Both the position numbers and the translations under genes were made by a program. The notes under the pieces were generated by a model, which made no database searches, was not told the origin of the DNA, and saw only the letters and a list, made by a program, of their open reading frames with translations. Shown one piece after another: positions 7,303-14,817 of a stretch of DNA of 64,000 nucleotides. This stretch comes from Cytophagales bacterium. GTDB lineage: Bacteria; Bacteroidota; Bacteroidia; Cytophagales; Spirosomataceae. Position 1 is the stretch's first letter. Each line of letters starts with the position of its first letter. The stretch covers positions 1 to 64,000 of the forward strand of contig JAAFJE010000006.1 in assembly GCA_013298025.1 (NCBI GenBank), given 5' to 3'.

Positions 7303-7776
7303 TCAGGCTTGCAATTGCTTTTTCTTGAATTTTTCAAGTTTTTCCATCGCTTCTCTTCTTACTTTGTTATGAAAAAAAGCTGTCCACCCTAGGAGCAAGC
7401 CCGTAAAACCAAAGGCTCTTTTTGCCCATTTATAAAAACTAAAATGGTCGGTATGGGTATAAATTTTGCCATCTTTGATGGTAAATGTACTCCAAATGGT
7501 ATTGTGTACATAGTTCCCTGTTGCACTAAAGGTATAAGTCACATGCCAACTAGCCTCAAGCTTGTTGCTATGCGTTTTTACACGCCTCAAACTTACATCC
7601 ACATCGTTGCTACTTTTCAGCAGCATTGTCCACATATCCATGATACTATCGCCTTTCAAATAGAAGATAGGGTCTTTGAATGTGGCATCTTTGTGGTAAA
7701 GACTCGCCATCATGGCCAAGTCTTTTTGTGCAAACGCTTCATAAAAGTTTGTGATCAAATGTTCATTGGTTGTCAT
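7303..7776 (-). CDS. SnoaL-like / nuclear transport factor 2 family protein
   Basis: The 157-residue product has the NTF2-like cone fold signature: an N-terminal helix (LITNFYEAFAQKDLAMMASLY), then DATFKDPIFYLKG, followed by a sheet of strands (ASWHVTYTF, NTIWSTFTIKDGKI, THTDHFSFY). Related SnoaL-like proteins are small polyketide cyclases, isomerases or ligand-binding proteins, but most in Bacteroidota have no assigned role. A hydrophobic stretch near residues 125-140 (GLLLGWTAFF) is unusual and may touch the membrane. It is the second gene of an operon, only 2 bp after the oxidoreductase gene, so the two may act on the same small molecule. Confidence 0.8.
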   Translation of the reverse strand: MTTNEHLITNFYEAFAQKDLAMMASLYHKDATFKDPIFYLKGDSIMDMWTMLLKSSNDVDVSLRRVKTHSNKLEASWHVTYTFSATGNYVHNTIWSTFTIKDGKIYTHTDHFSFYKWAKRAFGFTGLLLGWTAFFHNKVRREAMEKLEKFKKKQLQA

Positions 7777-7778
7777 AG

Positions 7779-8876
7779 CTAAGAAATTTTAATGGGGGCA
7801 CCGCCTTGGGAGGCAGACTGATAAATTGCTTCTATAATTTTCATATCTTGTAATCCTTCTTCGCCAGAAGCCTTGCTTGGAAGCTTGTGTAGTATTTCTT
7901 CTGCCATGCCATCGAGCATGGCTACTTGGTGATAAATGACTGGGAAATCCATTGCTCCCTTGGAGGTTCGACCTTTGAGTGGGCCATAATCGTATGCTGG
8001 CGACATCTCTAAAAAGCCTTGCTCATAACTGACAAAAAGCCTTTGAATATTCCCGTTATAGGTGGATGTTGATTGCGAGATAGCTCCGCTAGGAAAATGC
8101 AATTGCCACATCATGGTTTCTTCAATATCAATATATACGGATGGTTCGGTCTTGACGGATTGTGCCGTAACAAAATTTGGCTCTTCGCCTGTGGCATAGC
8201 GACAAGCATTGATGGCATAAATGCCTACGTCCATCAAAGCCCCTCCACCTGATAATTTTTGCTGCATACGCCAAGCCTTTGTATCTCGGTTACGCCAGCC
8301 AAAACTGGCTTCGATAAACTTTACCTTTCCGTGGTCTTGTCCTTTAGACAAACGCATAATTTCTTGGGTAAATGGCTCATAATGTAAACGATAGCCTATC
8401 ATCAAACGAACTCCAGCTTTTTTACATTCGGCTATCATTTCTTGAGCTTCTTTTACAGAAACCGCCATCGGCTTTTCGCAAATAACGTGCTTGCCTGCTT
8501 TGGCTGCCCTTATCACAAATTCGTGGTGCATGGCATTGGGCAATACCACATACACTACGTCGATGTCGGGATTATGGGCTATTTCGTCGAAGTTGCTGTA
8601 ATTGTAAACGTTTTTGTCAGGAATATTGTATTTTTTCTTCCAGATTTCTACTTTAGAAGGAGAACCCGAAACGATTCCTGCTAATTTACAGTTTTTGGTA
8701 TGGGCAAAGGCTGGTGCTAATTGGTGGGTCGCATAGCTGCCTAAGCCTACTAAGGCAATGTTTAAAACTGTATTATTTTTAGGATTAATGGTATTTAAAA
8801 TGCGGTTTTGAGGTAGTAAAAAAGCTGTACCGAGCGATAGTGACTGCAAGAAATCACGCCGTGTATGTGTGTTCAT
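7779..8876 (-). CDS. Gfo/Idh/MocA family oxidoreductase with Tat signal
   Basis: The 365-residue protein begins with a twin-arginine signal (RRDFLQ at about 6-11, followed by a hydrophobic stretch), as in exported members of this family common in Bacteroidota. The mature part has a Rossmann N-terminal domain (NIALVGLGSYATHQLAPAF, about 38-56) and the typical EKPMA of the NAD(P)-binding half (about 138-142), followed by the C-terminal alpha/beta domain with GGGALMDVGIYAIN. Characterised members oxidise sugars, inositols or bile pigments; here the substrate is unknown. Its start lies 66 bp from the divergent ChaN-like gene. It is followed within 2 bp by the SnoaL-like gene, so both are probably co-transcribed. 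Confidence 0.88.
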   Translation of the reverse strand: MNTHTRRDFLQSLSLGTAFLLPQNRILNTINPKNNTVLNIALVGLGSYATHQLAPAFAHTKNCKLAGIVSGSPSKVEIWKKKYNIPDKNVYNYSNFDEIAHNPDIDVVYVVLPNAMHHEFVIRAAKAGKHVICEKPMAVSVKEAQEMIAECKKAGVRLMIGYRLHYEPFTQEIMRLSKGQDHGKVKFIEASFGWRNRDTKAWRMQQKLSGGGALMDVGIYAINACRYATGEEPNFVTAQSVKTEPSVYIDIEETMMWQLHFPSGAISQSTSTYNGNIQRLFVSYEQGFLEMSPAYDYGPLKGRTSKGAMDFPVIYHQVAMLDGMAEEILHKLPSKASGEEGLQDMKIIEAIYQSASQGGAPIKIS

Positions 8877-8942
8877 AGTGACCTAATTTTACAAGAGTTT
8901 TCATAGAAAATGGTTATAATTTCATCGTAAAATAACAAAAAA

Positions 8943-9836
8943 ATGTGTAAAAGCTTATCTTATTTAGCCAAATTTTTTTTATGTATTGTCTTGTTGAGCA
9001 GTACTGCTTGGCATAGCGACCGCCCTGCTTATCGCTTGTATGACGCTCAATTGAAGACTGTTTCCTATGAACAAATGCTAGACCAAATGGCTCAGGCCGA
9101 TGTTGTACTTTTTGGAGAACAGCACGATAACCCTATTTGTCATTGGTTGGAGTTACAAGTGACCAAAGATTTGTATAATCGCAAAAAAGAACGTTTGGTT
9201 TTAGGGGCTGAGATGTTTGAAGCCGATAACCAAACCGTGCTTTCTGAATATACTACAGGTATTATTACAGCCAAACAACTGGAAACAGAAGCGAAAATAT
9301 GGCAAAACTTTAAAACGGATTATAAACCTTTGCTCGACTTCGCCCAGCGTATGCGTATGCCATTTGTGGCTACCAATATTCCAAGAAGGTATGCTAGTTT
9401 GGTAGCCAAAAGTGGCCTTGAGGCTCTTGGGCAACTATCGGCAGAGGCTCAAAAAAATATAGCTCCACTCCCGATTTCTGTGGATTTAACTTTGCCGAGC
9501 TACGCCGAAATGATGAACATGGGCGGTATGCACGGGAGTTCGGGGAGTATGTCTGCCGAAAATATTACCAAAGCTCAGGCGGTCAAAGATGCTACAATGG
9601 CTCATTTTATCTATAAAAACTGGGAAACAGGCAAATTGTTTTTGCATTATAACGGAAGCTATCATTCCAAAAATTACGAAGGAATTGTATGGTACCTCAA
9701 AAAGCAAAACCCCAAACTCAAAATCGTGACGGTGCATAGTATCGAAGCCGAAGATATTACACAACCCACCAGCAAAGAAAAAGGAAGTGCCGATTTTGTA
9801 CTGGCGATTCCTGCCGATATGACCAAAACGTATTAA
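8943..9836 (+). CDS. ChaN/Tiki-like haem-binding protein
   Basis: The 297-residue protein opens with an N-terminal signal sequence (hydrophobic residues about 8-22) and contains the family's core motif VVLFGEQHDNP (about 54-64) and LGAEMFEADNQ (about 88-98). The family is ChaN/TIKI. ChaN of Campylobacter binds haem and is linked to iron uptake, while eukaryotic TIKI proteins are proteases. Two methionine/glycine-rich segments (MMNMGGMHGSSGSM, about 190-203) could coordinate a metal or haem; that is a guess. There is no clear lipobox, so it is probably secreted to the periplasm. A small gene of unknown function starts 3 bp downstream and is probably co-transcribed. Confidence 0.82.
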   Translation: MCKSLSYLAKFFLCIVLLSSTAWHSDRPAYRLYDAQLKTVSYEQMLDQMAQADVVLFGEQHDNPICHWLELQVTKDLYNRKKERLVLGAEMFEADNQTVLSEYTTGIITAKQLETEAKIWQNFKTDYKPLLDFAQRMRMPFVATNIPRRYASLVAKSGLEALGQLSAEAQKNIAPLPISVDLTLPSYAEMMNMGGMHGSSGSMSAENITKAQAVKDATMAHFIYKNWETGKLFLHYNGSYHSKNYEGIVWYLKKQNPKLKIVTVHSIEAEDITQPTSKEKGSADFVLAIPADMTKTY

Positions 9837-9839
9837 GCC

Positions 9840-10409
9840 ATGCAAGATTTAGAGCCTTTTTATAATTGGGAAAACCTCTACAACGCTTCCACCGACAAGC
9901 GTTCGCCTTTTTACGGTCGCAAGTATAATACGACCTATTACGAAAATGATATTTATGGCTATTACATTCACCCGTTTTGGGATGAGTTTGAATCGCCTAC
10001 GCTTTATTGTAAAATTTTGTATGCCAATTATCAGCATCGTTTTGTCATTATCGAATTGTTTGGCGAATGGAATGACACCCTGCACAACGATATTATGTGG
10101 TTTAAACGCAATGTAATCGACCATCTTTTGCAAGAAGGGATTTCGCAGTTTATCCTCATCGGTGAAAACGTACTCAATTTTCACGGGAGCAGAGACGACG
10201 ATTACTATGCCGAATGGTTTGAAGAAGTAGAAGATGGCTGGATTGCTGCTTGTAATTTTAGGGATTTTATCCAACAAGAATGGATACGCTACAAACTCGA
10301 TTATTACATCAATTTTGGCGGTACACTAGACATCATCAATTGGCGAACAGCTACGCCAATGGCTCTTTTTCAATTGGTACGTAATCTGATTGTAAGGCGG
10401 ATAGGTTAG
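9840..10409 (+). CDS. Hypothetical protein, acidic and aromatic-rich
   Basis: I do not recognise this 189-residue protein. It has no signal peptide or membrane segment and is unusually rich in tyrosine, tryptophan and acidic residues, for example in YYENDIYGYYIHPFWDEF. The middle contains hydrophobic strands (RFVIIELFG, QFILIGENVLNFHG) that suggest an alpha/beta cytoplasmic fold. The gene begins 3 bp after the ChaN-like gene and on the same strand, so the two form an operon and may share a function. No catalytic motif can be identified. Confidence 0.8.
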   Translation: MQDLEPFYNWENLYNASTDKRSPFYGRKYNTTYYENDIYGYYIHPFWDEFESPTLYCKILYANYQHRFVIIELFGEWNDTLHNDIMWFKRNVIDHLLQEGISQFILIGENVLNFHGSRDDDYYAEWFEEVEDGWIAACNFRDFIQQEWIRYKLDYYINFGGTLDIINWRTATPMALFQLVRNLIVRRIG

Positions 10410-10547
10410 ATTTATGTGATTTTGGCATAAAAATATATCAAATTAGTATTTTTTATTATAAGTTATTTTATTCAGTTTTGTGATAAAATATATCCCAACA
10501 GCAAAGGGATAAGGCTAAATTATATCTTATTTAATAACGCTTCCATC

Positions 10548-11111
10548 ATGGCTATCAGCTTTACTGTTATTACCACAGACGACGAAATAGAACAAGTATT
10601 GGCTTTACAACAACGCAATCTTAATAAAAACATCTCAGCAGAAACAGCTCAAAATCAGGGGTTTGTGACGGTGGTGCATAATTTCGATTTATTGTCGAGA
10701 ATGAATGCTGCCGAAGGGCAAATCATTGCGAAAGATGGTGCAAAAGTGGTAGGGTATGCCCTTGTAATGCCTACGAGTTTTCAAGATGATATACCTGTGT
10801 TGAAGGCGATGTTTGAGATGCTCGATAATCTTTCTTACGAAGGAAAACTCATCAAAGATTATGCGTACTATGCTATGGGACAAATCTGCGTAGCCGAAGA
10901 ATACCGTGGTATGGGTGTTTTCGATGGCTTGTATGCCTTGCACAAAGAACGCTTGGGGGGCAAATACGATTTGTGCGTTACCGAAATTGCCAAGCGTAAT
11001 ACCCGCTCTATGGCGGCACACCAAAGGGTTGGTTTTCAGGTAATTCATGAATATTTTGATACGACTTATCCCGAATTGTGGGAAGTGGTCTTGCTCGATT
11101 TGCGTGCCTAA
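10548..11111 (+). CDS. GNAT family N-acetyltransferase
   Basis: The 187-residue protein has the acetyl-CoA binding motif A of GNAT enzymes in the stretch ICVAEEYRGMGVFDGLYALH (about 110-129), where the R-G-x-G portion holds the pyrophosphate of acetyl-CoA. Strands before it (QIIAKDGAKVVGYALVMP) and the C-terminal ITEIAKRNTRSMAAHQRVGF-like motif B, with Asn-Arg-Ser and Gly-Phe, agree with this fold. The acceptor is unknown. A perfect 14-bp hairpin terminator follows and is shared with the convergent glycosyltransferase gene. Confidence 0.87.
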   Translation: MAISFTVITTDDEIEQVLALQQRNLNKNISAETAQNQGFVTVVHNFDLLSRMNAAEGQIIAKDGAKVVGYALVMPTSFQDDIPVLKAMFEMLDNLSYEGKLIKDYAYYAMGQICVAEEYRGMGVFDGLYALHKERLGGKYDLCVTEIAKRNTRSMAAHQRVGFQVIHEYFDTTYPELWEVVLLDLRA

Positions 11112-11124
11112 TCTCTTTCATATC

Positions 11125-11159
11125 AATCCTTTTTCGTAGTATTTTTACGAAAAAGGATT
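11125..11159. terminator. Bidirectional terminator between convergent genes
   Basis: The arms AATCCTTTTTCGTA (11125-11138) and TACGAAAAAGGATT (11146-11159) pair perfectly over 14 bp around a 7-base loop. The T and A runs are inside the arms, so it can act in both directions. It begins 13 bp past the acetyltransferase stop and overlaps the stop codon of the GT4 gene. Confidence 0.72.
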
Positions 11160-12135
11160 AGTCGAAATAAGGCAAAAATTTAGGCGTATGCCCCATGGTT
11201 TGGGGTACACCCAGATTAATGCTGTGACCTGCCAAAACGGTTTCATAGTACTGTAAATATTTGCGTGTCATAGCTTCTGCCGAAAATAAATCACGGGCAT
11301 ATTCATGACAAGTTTTAGCATCGAATGAACGCAAATCTTGTAGCTGGGCTACCAGTTCGCTCGCTTTGTTCGACAAAAAACCTACGGCTGGCACAACCAG
11401 TTCGGGAAGCGAGCCATAAGGCGTGCCAATGACTGGACAGCCCATGTACAAACTTTCGGTGATGGCAATGCCAAAAGGTTCGTGCCATAATACTGGAAAA
11501 AGCAAGGCTTGGGATTGATTCAACAACTGGTTTTTCTTCTTGCCTCCAACCATACCATAAAAGCGAACGTGCCAATCGAGCGTAAAACGAAAGCCCATTT
11601 TAAAATTAAGGCGATGACCTCCCATCACAACCAAGCGATGATGACTAGCCTTTGCCAAGGCAATAGCTCCCTTCACATTTTTGACACGCCAAGCGGCTTT
11701 TCCCAAAAAATGCACGTGCTTGCGTTTGAGCGTAAAATCGGGTTTGCCATATTCCGAAAAATCTAAACCATTATGTACAAAAGCCTTTGCTCCGTACCGT
11801 TGGGCATGGTTTTCAGACACAAAAATGCTATTGGCTTGCAATGGCTCCCCTGTGTGCGGATTGCCATGAACCGTCACTACTTGCGGTTTACGTGTACTTT
11901 CGTAGCTCGAATGCAGATGCACAATATCGACATCTTCGGGTATTTGTTCGTCAACGGGTAACGCTGGATTGTAAGCAATTACACGGGCAAACGAGCATTT
12001 TGAGCCTTCTTTTACCAAAAAAGTCACCTTATGCCCCCACGCACTGAGGCATTTGCCCAGCCACCATACCACTCGTTCGGTACCGCCATATTCGCTTACG
12101 GGGAGTAAGGCATTGTGTTGTAATAAAATGTGCAT
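11158..12135 (-). CDS. Family 4 glycosyltransferase
   Basis: The 325-residue protein has a GT-B fold. The N-terminal domain shows GGTERVVWWLGKCL (about 17-30), typical of retaining GT4 enzymes, and the C-terminal domain has the donor-binding motif HEPFGIAITESLYMGCPVIG (about 217-236) with the two spaced glutamates. It transfers a nucleotide-activated sugar to a growing glycan in the cytoplasm. It is the last gene of a four-gene minus-strand run of glycosyltransferases (14 bp after the preceding gene), so a role in assembling lipopolysaccharide or another surface glycan is likely. Sugar and acceptor specificity cannot be read from the sequence. Confidence 0.88.
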   Translation of the reverse strand: MHILLQHNALLPVSEYGGTERVVWWLGKCLSAWGHKVTFLVKEGSKCSFARVIAYNPALPVDEQIPEDVDIVHLHSSYESTRKPQVVTVHGNPHTGEPLQANSIFVSENHAQRYGAKAFVHNGLDFSEYGKPDFTLKRKHVHFLGKAAWRVKNVKGAIALAKASHHRLVVMGGHRLNFKMGFRFTLDWHVRFYGMVGGKKKNQLLNQSQALLFPVLWHEPFGIAITESLYMGCPVIGTPYGSLPELVVPAVGFLSNKASELVAQLQDLRSFDAKTCHEYARDLFSAEAMTRKYLQYYETVLAGHSINLGVPQTMGHTPKFLPYFD

Positions 12136-12149
12136 TGTAATAACCTGAT

Positions 12150-13019
12150 TTAGGGCTGAATGTACGCTATTGCCTTGGTAGGGAAATAGCGTTCAATCAA
12201 TTTTTTTAAACGAACTTGGGTATTAGGAATCCGTTGCTGAATGGGCGTTTGACCAAAATCCCATGCCAGTACTTGTTGTACATCGGTTTCGAGTGAGCGA
12301 TTGCCTAAAAAAGAACTGCTAACAAGCTGATAAATGGCATCGTTCCAAGCGGGCTTGTTCGACCAATAATGCCCTATAAAAGTGTCGGCAGCTTGCATTG
12401 TGCCAGCTTCGGTAAGTGCCACCGACAAAGCAAACTGCTCAATGAGTCTTCTTGTGACATTGGCTGCCAGCATATCGTCGCAAATAGCCAAGGCGTTTTG
12501 AATGGTTGACAAAGCGATGTTGGCAGGCAATGCTACTACGCCAGCATTCCACATACCGTGTTGTGGCGTGATGCTAACGCCGCCAAAAGTTTTTTGCCCT
12601 ACTTGTTGCCACATTTTTCGCTCGGTCTTGCTTTTCAACTGTGCCAATGCTCCTTCGTGCAAGTGCATCATAGGACTTTGGGCGAGGGTTTGCTGCAAAG
12701 CAGGCAGCGAGCCGTACAAAAAGGTATCGGTGTCGAGATACATGATGTCGTCTTGTGGCTCGGCCCGACAAATGTATTCCAAGGCTTTGATTTTAACACG
12801 CCAAAAAAAGCGATGCGGCCCTTCCCATGCGTCGAGTTGCGGTTTGTCAAGCACTACTACTTTGATGCTATCGCCAAAACGTTGGTAAAATTGTGGGGCA
12901 TCGGTCAAAACATAAATCTTATCTTTTGCCTGTATTTGCCCTAAAAAAGAGCAAATCGAAAAGTATGCTTGTATATGATTGTGTTGGTTTTCTCCAAAAA
13001 CCAAATAGAATAAGGTCAT
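12150..13019 (-). CDS. Putative GT-A glycosyltransferase with DTD motif
   Basis: The 289-residue product starts with LFYLVFGENQHNHIQAYFSI and carries the metal-binding motif MYLDTDTF at about 93-100 and a plausible acceptor-side GMWNAGVVALP at about 150-160. This pattern (a DxD after a beta strand, then a N-A-G loop) resembles GT8-like and related nucleotide-diphospho-sugar transferases that act on surface glycans. No signal peptide or membrane helix is visible. It sits 9 bp after the upstream gene in the same glycan cluster. I am fairly sure it is a glycosyltransferase, but the family is uncertain. Confidence 0.72.
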   Translation of the reverse strand: MTLFYLVFGENQHNHIQAYFSICSFLGQIQAKDKIYVLTDAPQFYQRFGDSIKVVVLDKPQLDAWEGPHRFFWRVKIKALEYICRAEPQDDIMYLDTDTFLYGSLPALQQTLAQSPMMHLHEGALAQLKSKTERKMWQQVGQKTFGGVSITPQHGMWNAGVVALPANIALSTIQNALAICDDMLAANVTRRLIEQFALSVALTEAGTMQAADTFIGHYWSNKPAWNDAIYQLVSSSFLGNRSLETDVQQVLAWDFGQTPIQQRIPNTQVRLKKLIERYFPTKAIAYIQP

Positions 13020-13028
13020 TTGTTGGGC

Positions 13029-13985
13029 TTAATCAAGGTTACTGACGATGGTTTTGATAAAAGTATTGCGGTGATATTGTTGCTTGATTGCCTCGGCAAT
13101 GGGTTGATAGGGTTTATCGAAAAATGCTTTGGGTAAATCGAGCTTGTCGTAATCAACGACTAAAATATTATCGGGATGATAAAAGTCGTACTGTGTTACG
13201 GCTTGGTTATTGGTGATAATTTTTTTGTTCATGCCCAAACTTTCAAAAATCCTAAACGAAAGTCCGTGCTGATGCGGCTTGGTAATGTCTAAAATCACTT
13301 CATAATGATTGAGTAATTGCAGCATTTCACGGTAGGGGATGAAGGCTTTGAGGGGTTCTATATAAGGGCTTTTGAGTTTTTCTTTCGATTGTAAGGTCAG
13401 AAAACGATAGCTGATGTGGTGTTCTTCCAAATATTTTCCCATTTGGTTAAACATCGCAAAGCGTTTTTTTTCTATATGCGAAATGCTAAAAACCGTTTTG
13501 TCGATGGGTGCAGGGGCTGGTTCGTAGAAAAAGAAATTGGTTAAAAGTGATAGATTATATTGCTTACAGTCTTCTGTATCAAAGGAATATACTTTATCAA
13601 AAAAAGGCATAATGTCTTTTTTTCTAGGAAAAAATTGTATGGTATCCCAATAATAAGCCACGAATTTGTGGGTACGTTGACGTAAGGTTTGTAGCTCGGC
13701 ATCGGTCAATAAATCGGGACGAATCACAAAAATCATGTCGTAGTGTGGTTGCAGCCTTGCCATGCGTTTTTCCATCACTTTGCGATGAAATACTTCTTTA
13801 AAATTACGGCGAAGGAAAACTTTCGATAAAAAATTCAACACCCTTTGTCCTTTGCTTTTGTATTTATACCGTGATTCGTTCGACATAAAATCGACCTGAA
13901 TTGTCTGGCTGTAGGCTTGAAAGCCTTCGAGTATCAGTTGATACAAATGAGCATTGACGGTAGAGATAAACAAGATTTTTTTCAT
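13029..13985 (-). CDS. CgeB-like family glycosyltransferase
   Basis: The 318-residue protein shows the two-domain order of CgeB/DUF3880-type glycosyltransferases: an N-terminal Rossmann-like domain with ILFISTVNAHLYQLILEGF (about 4-22) and MIFVIRPDLL (about 84-93), and a C-terminal part in which LNHYEVILDITKPHQHGLSF (about 229-248) and RIFESLGMNKKIITNN (about 249-264) form the donor site. Such proteins are found in spore-coat and surface-polysaccharide clusters. The gene is flanked by other glycosyltransferases, with 9 bp to the next and 50 bp to the previous gene. The sugar transferred is unknown. Confidence 0.8.
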   Translation of the reverse strand: MKKILFISTVNAHLYQLILEGFQAYSQTIQVDFMSNESRYKYKSKGQRVLNFLSKVFLRRNFKEVFHRKVMEKRMARLQPHYDMIFVIRPDLLTDAELQTLRQRTHKFVAYYWDTIQFFPRKKDIMPFFDKVYSFDTEDCKQYNLSLLTNFFFYEPAPAPIDKTVFSISHIEKKRFAMFNQMGKYLEEHHISYRFLTLQSKEKLKSPYIEPLKAFIPYREMLQLLNHYEVILDITKPHQHGLSFRIFESLGMNKKIITNNQAVTQYDFYHPDNILVVDYDKLDLPKAFFDKPYQPIAEAIKQQYHRNTFIKTIVSNLD

Positions 13986-14035
13986 CGAAAATAATACAAA
14001 ACCTAATGAATAAACACTGTTGCAAGCCTACAAAG

Positions 14036-14803
14036 TTAGTGATTTTTACGCTGTTCTTGGTTTAATTCATACAGTTTCATGTATTTGAAAAAAGCTCCTT
14101 GGGCATTGCAATACGAAATCAAATAGCCTTCATAGCCGTACAAAAAGCCTTTTTTTAGTAAAAAATAATTCCAAAAATGAAAGGTTTTTTTACAGTAAGC
14201 AATCAAAGGATGGGTCGTTTTTTTATGTTGGTTTTGCTCGGCAAATAGGGCAGAATAATGATTCATTTTTGCCAATAATTGCGTAGCATTTTCATACGAA
14301 TAATGATGGATAATTCCTTCTATATCAATTACTTGTAGGTCTTTTGTTTCCAAGCCTTCGTGTACAGCTCGGTCGTTGATGCGTGTGTGTTGCCTGTTGA
14401 ACAACCGCATCACTTTGTCGTTGCCCCAGCCAGCACCGTTGATGTATTTGCCTCTGTAGTATTGTTTGCGTAAAAAGCGATAAATGGTTTTTTCATGCAA
14501 AGGAATCGTGGCTATATTTTCGAGTAAACCTGTGTCTAGTACTTCGTCAGAATCGACCCACAAAATCCAATCGTTTTTACATAAACTAATAGATAAATTA
14601 CGCATTTTGCCAAAGCCAACAAAGGGATGTTGGTGAATTTTTACATTCGGATACGCCTCGGCAATACGCAGAGTGTCGTCGGTAGAGCCGTTGTCGAGGA
14701 TAATAATTTCGTCGAATCCTTGCAGGGCATCGAGGCATTGGGCTAGTCGGACTGCACTGTTTTTGGTTAAAATAGTGACAGAAATGGGCTGTTGATTTTT
14801 CAT
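14036..14803 (-). CDS. Family 2 glycosyltransferase, WaaE/KdtX-like
   Basis: The 255-residue protein has a GT-A domain: ISVTILTKNSAVRLAQCLDA at about 7-26, IIILDNGSTDDT at about 32-43 and the metal-binding DSDE (about 84-87) in WILWVDSDEVLD. Downstream features RFLRKQYYRGKYI and a basic, aromatic C-terminal tail (about 205-235) resemble WaaE/KdtX proteins that add a glucose residue to lipopolysaccharide inner core. It lies 14 bp after sbcC on the same strand, and opens the four-gene glycosyltransferase run. Function in LPS core assembly is inferred from resemblance and location. Confidence 0.87.
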   Translation of the reverse strand: MKNQQPISVTILTKNSAVRLAQCLDALQGFDEIIILDNGSTDDTLRIAEAYPNVKIHQHPFVGFGKMRNLSISLCKNDWILWVDSDEVLDTGLLENIATIPLHEKTIYRFLRKQYYRGKYINGAGWGNDKVMRLFNRQHTRINDRAVHEGLETKDLQVIDIEGIIHHYSYENATQLLAKMNHYSALFAEQNQHKKTTHPLIAYCKKTFHFWNYFLLKKGFLYGYEGYLISYCNAQGAFFKYMKLYELNQEQRKNH

Positions 14804-14817
14804 AAGATGCTACAAAT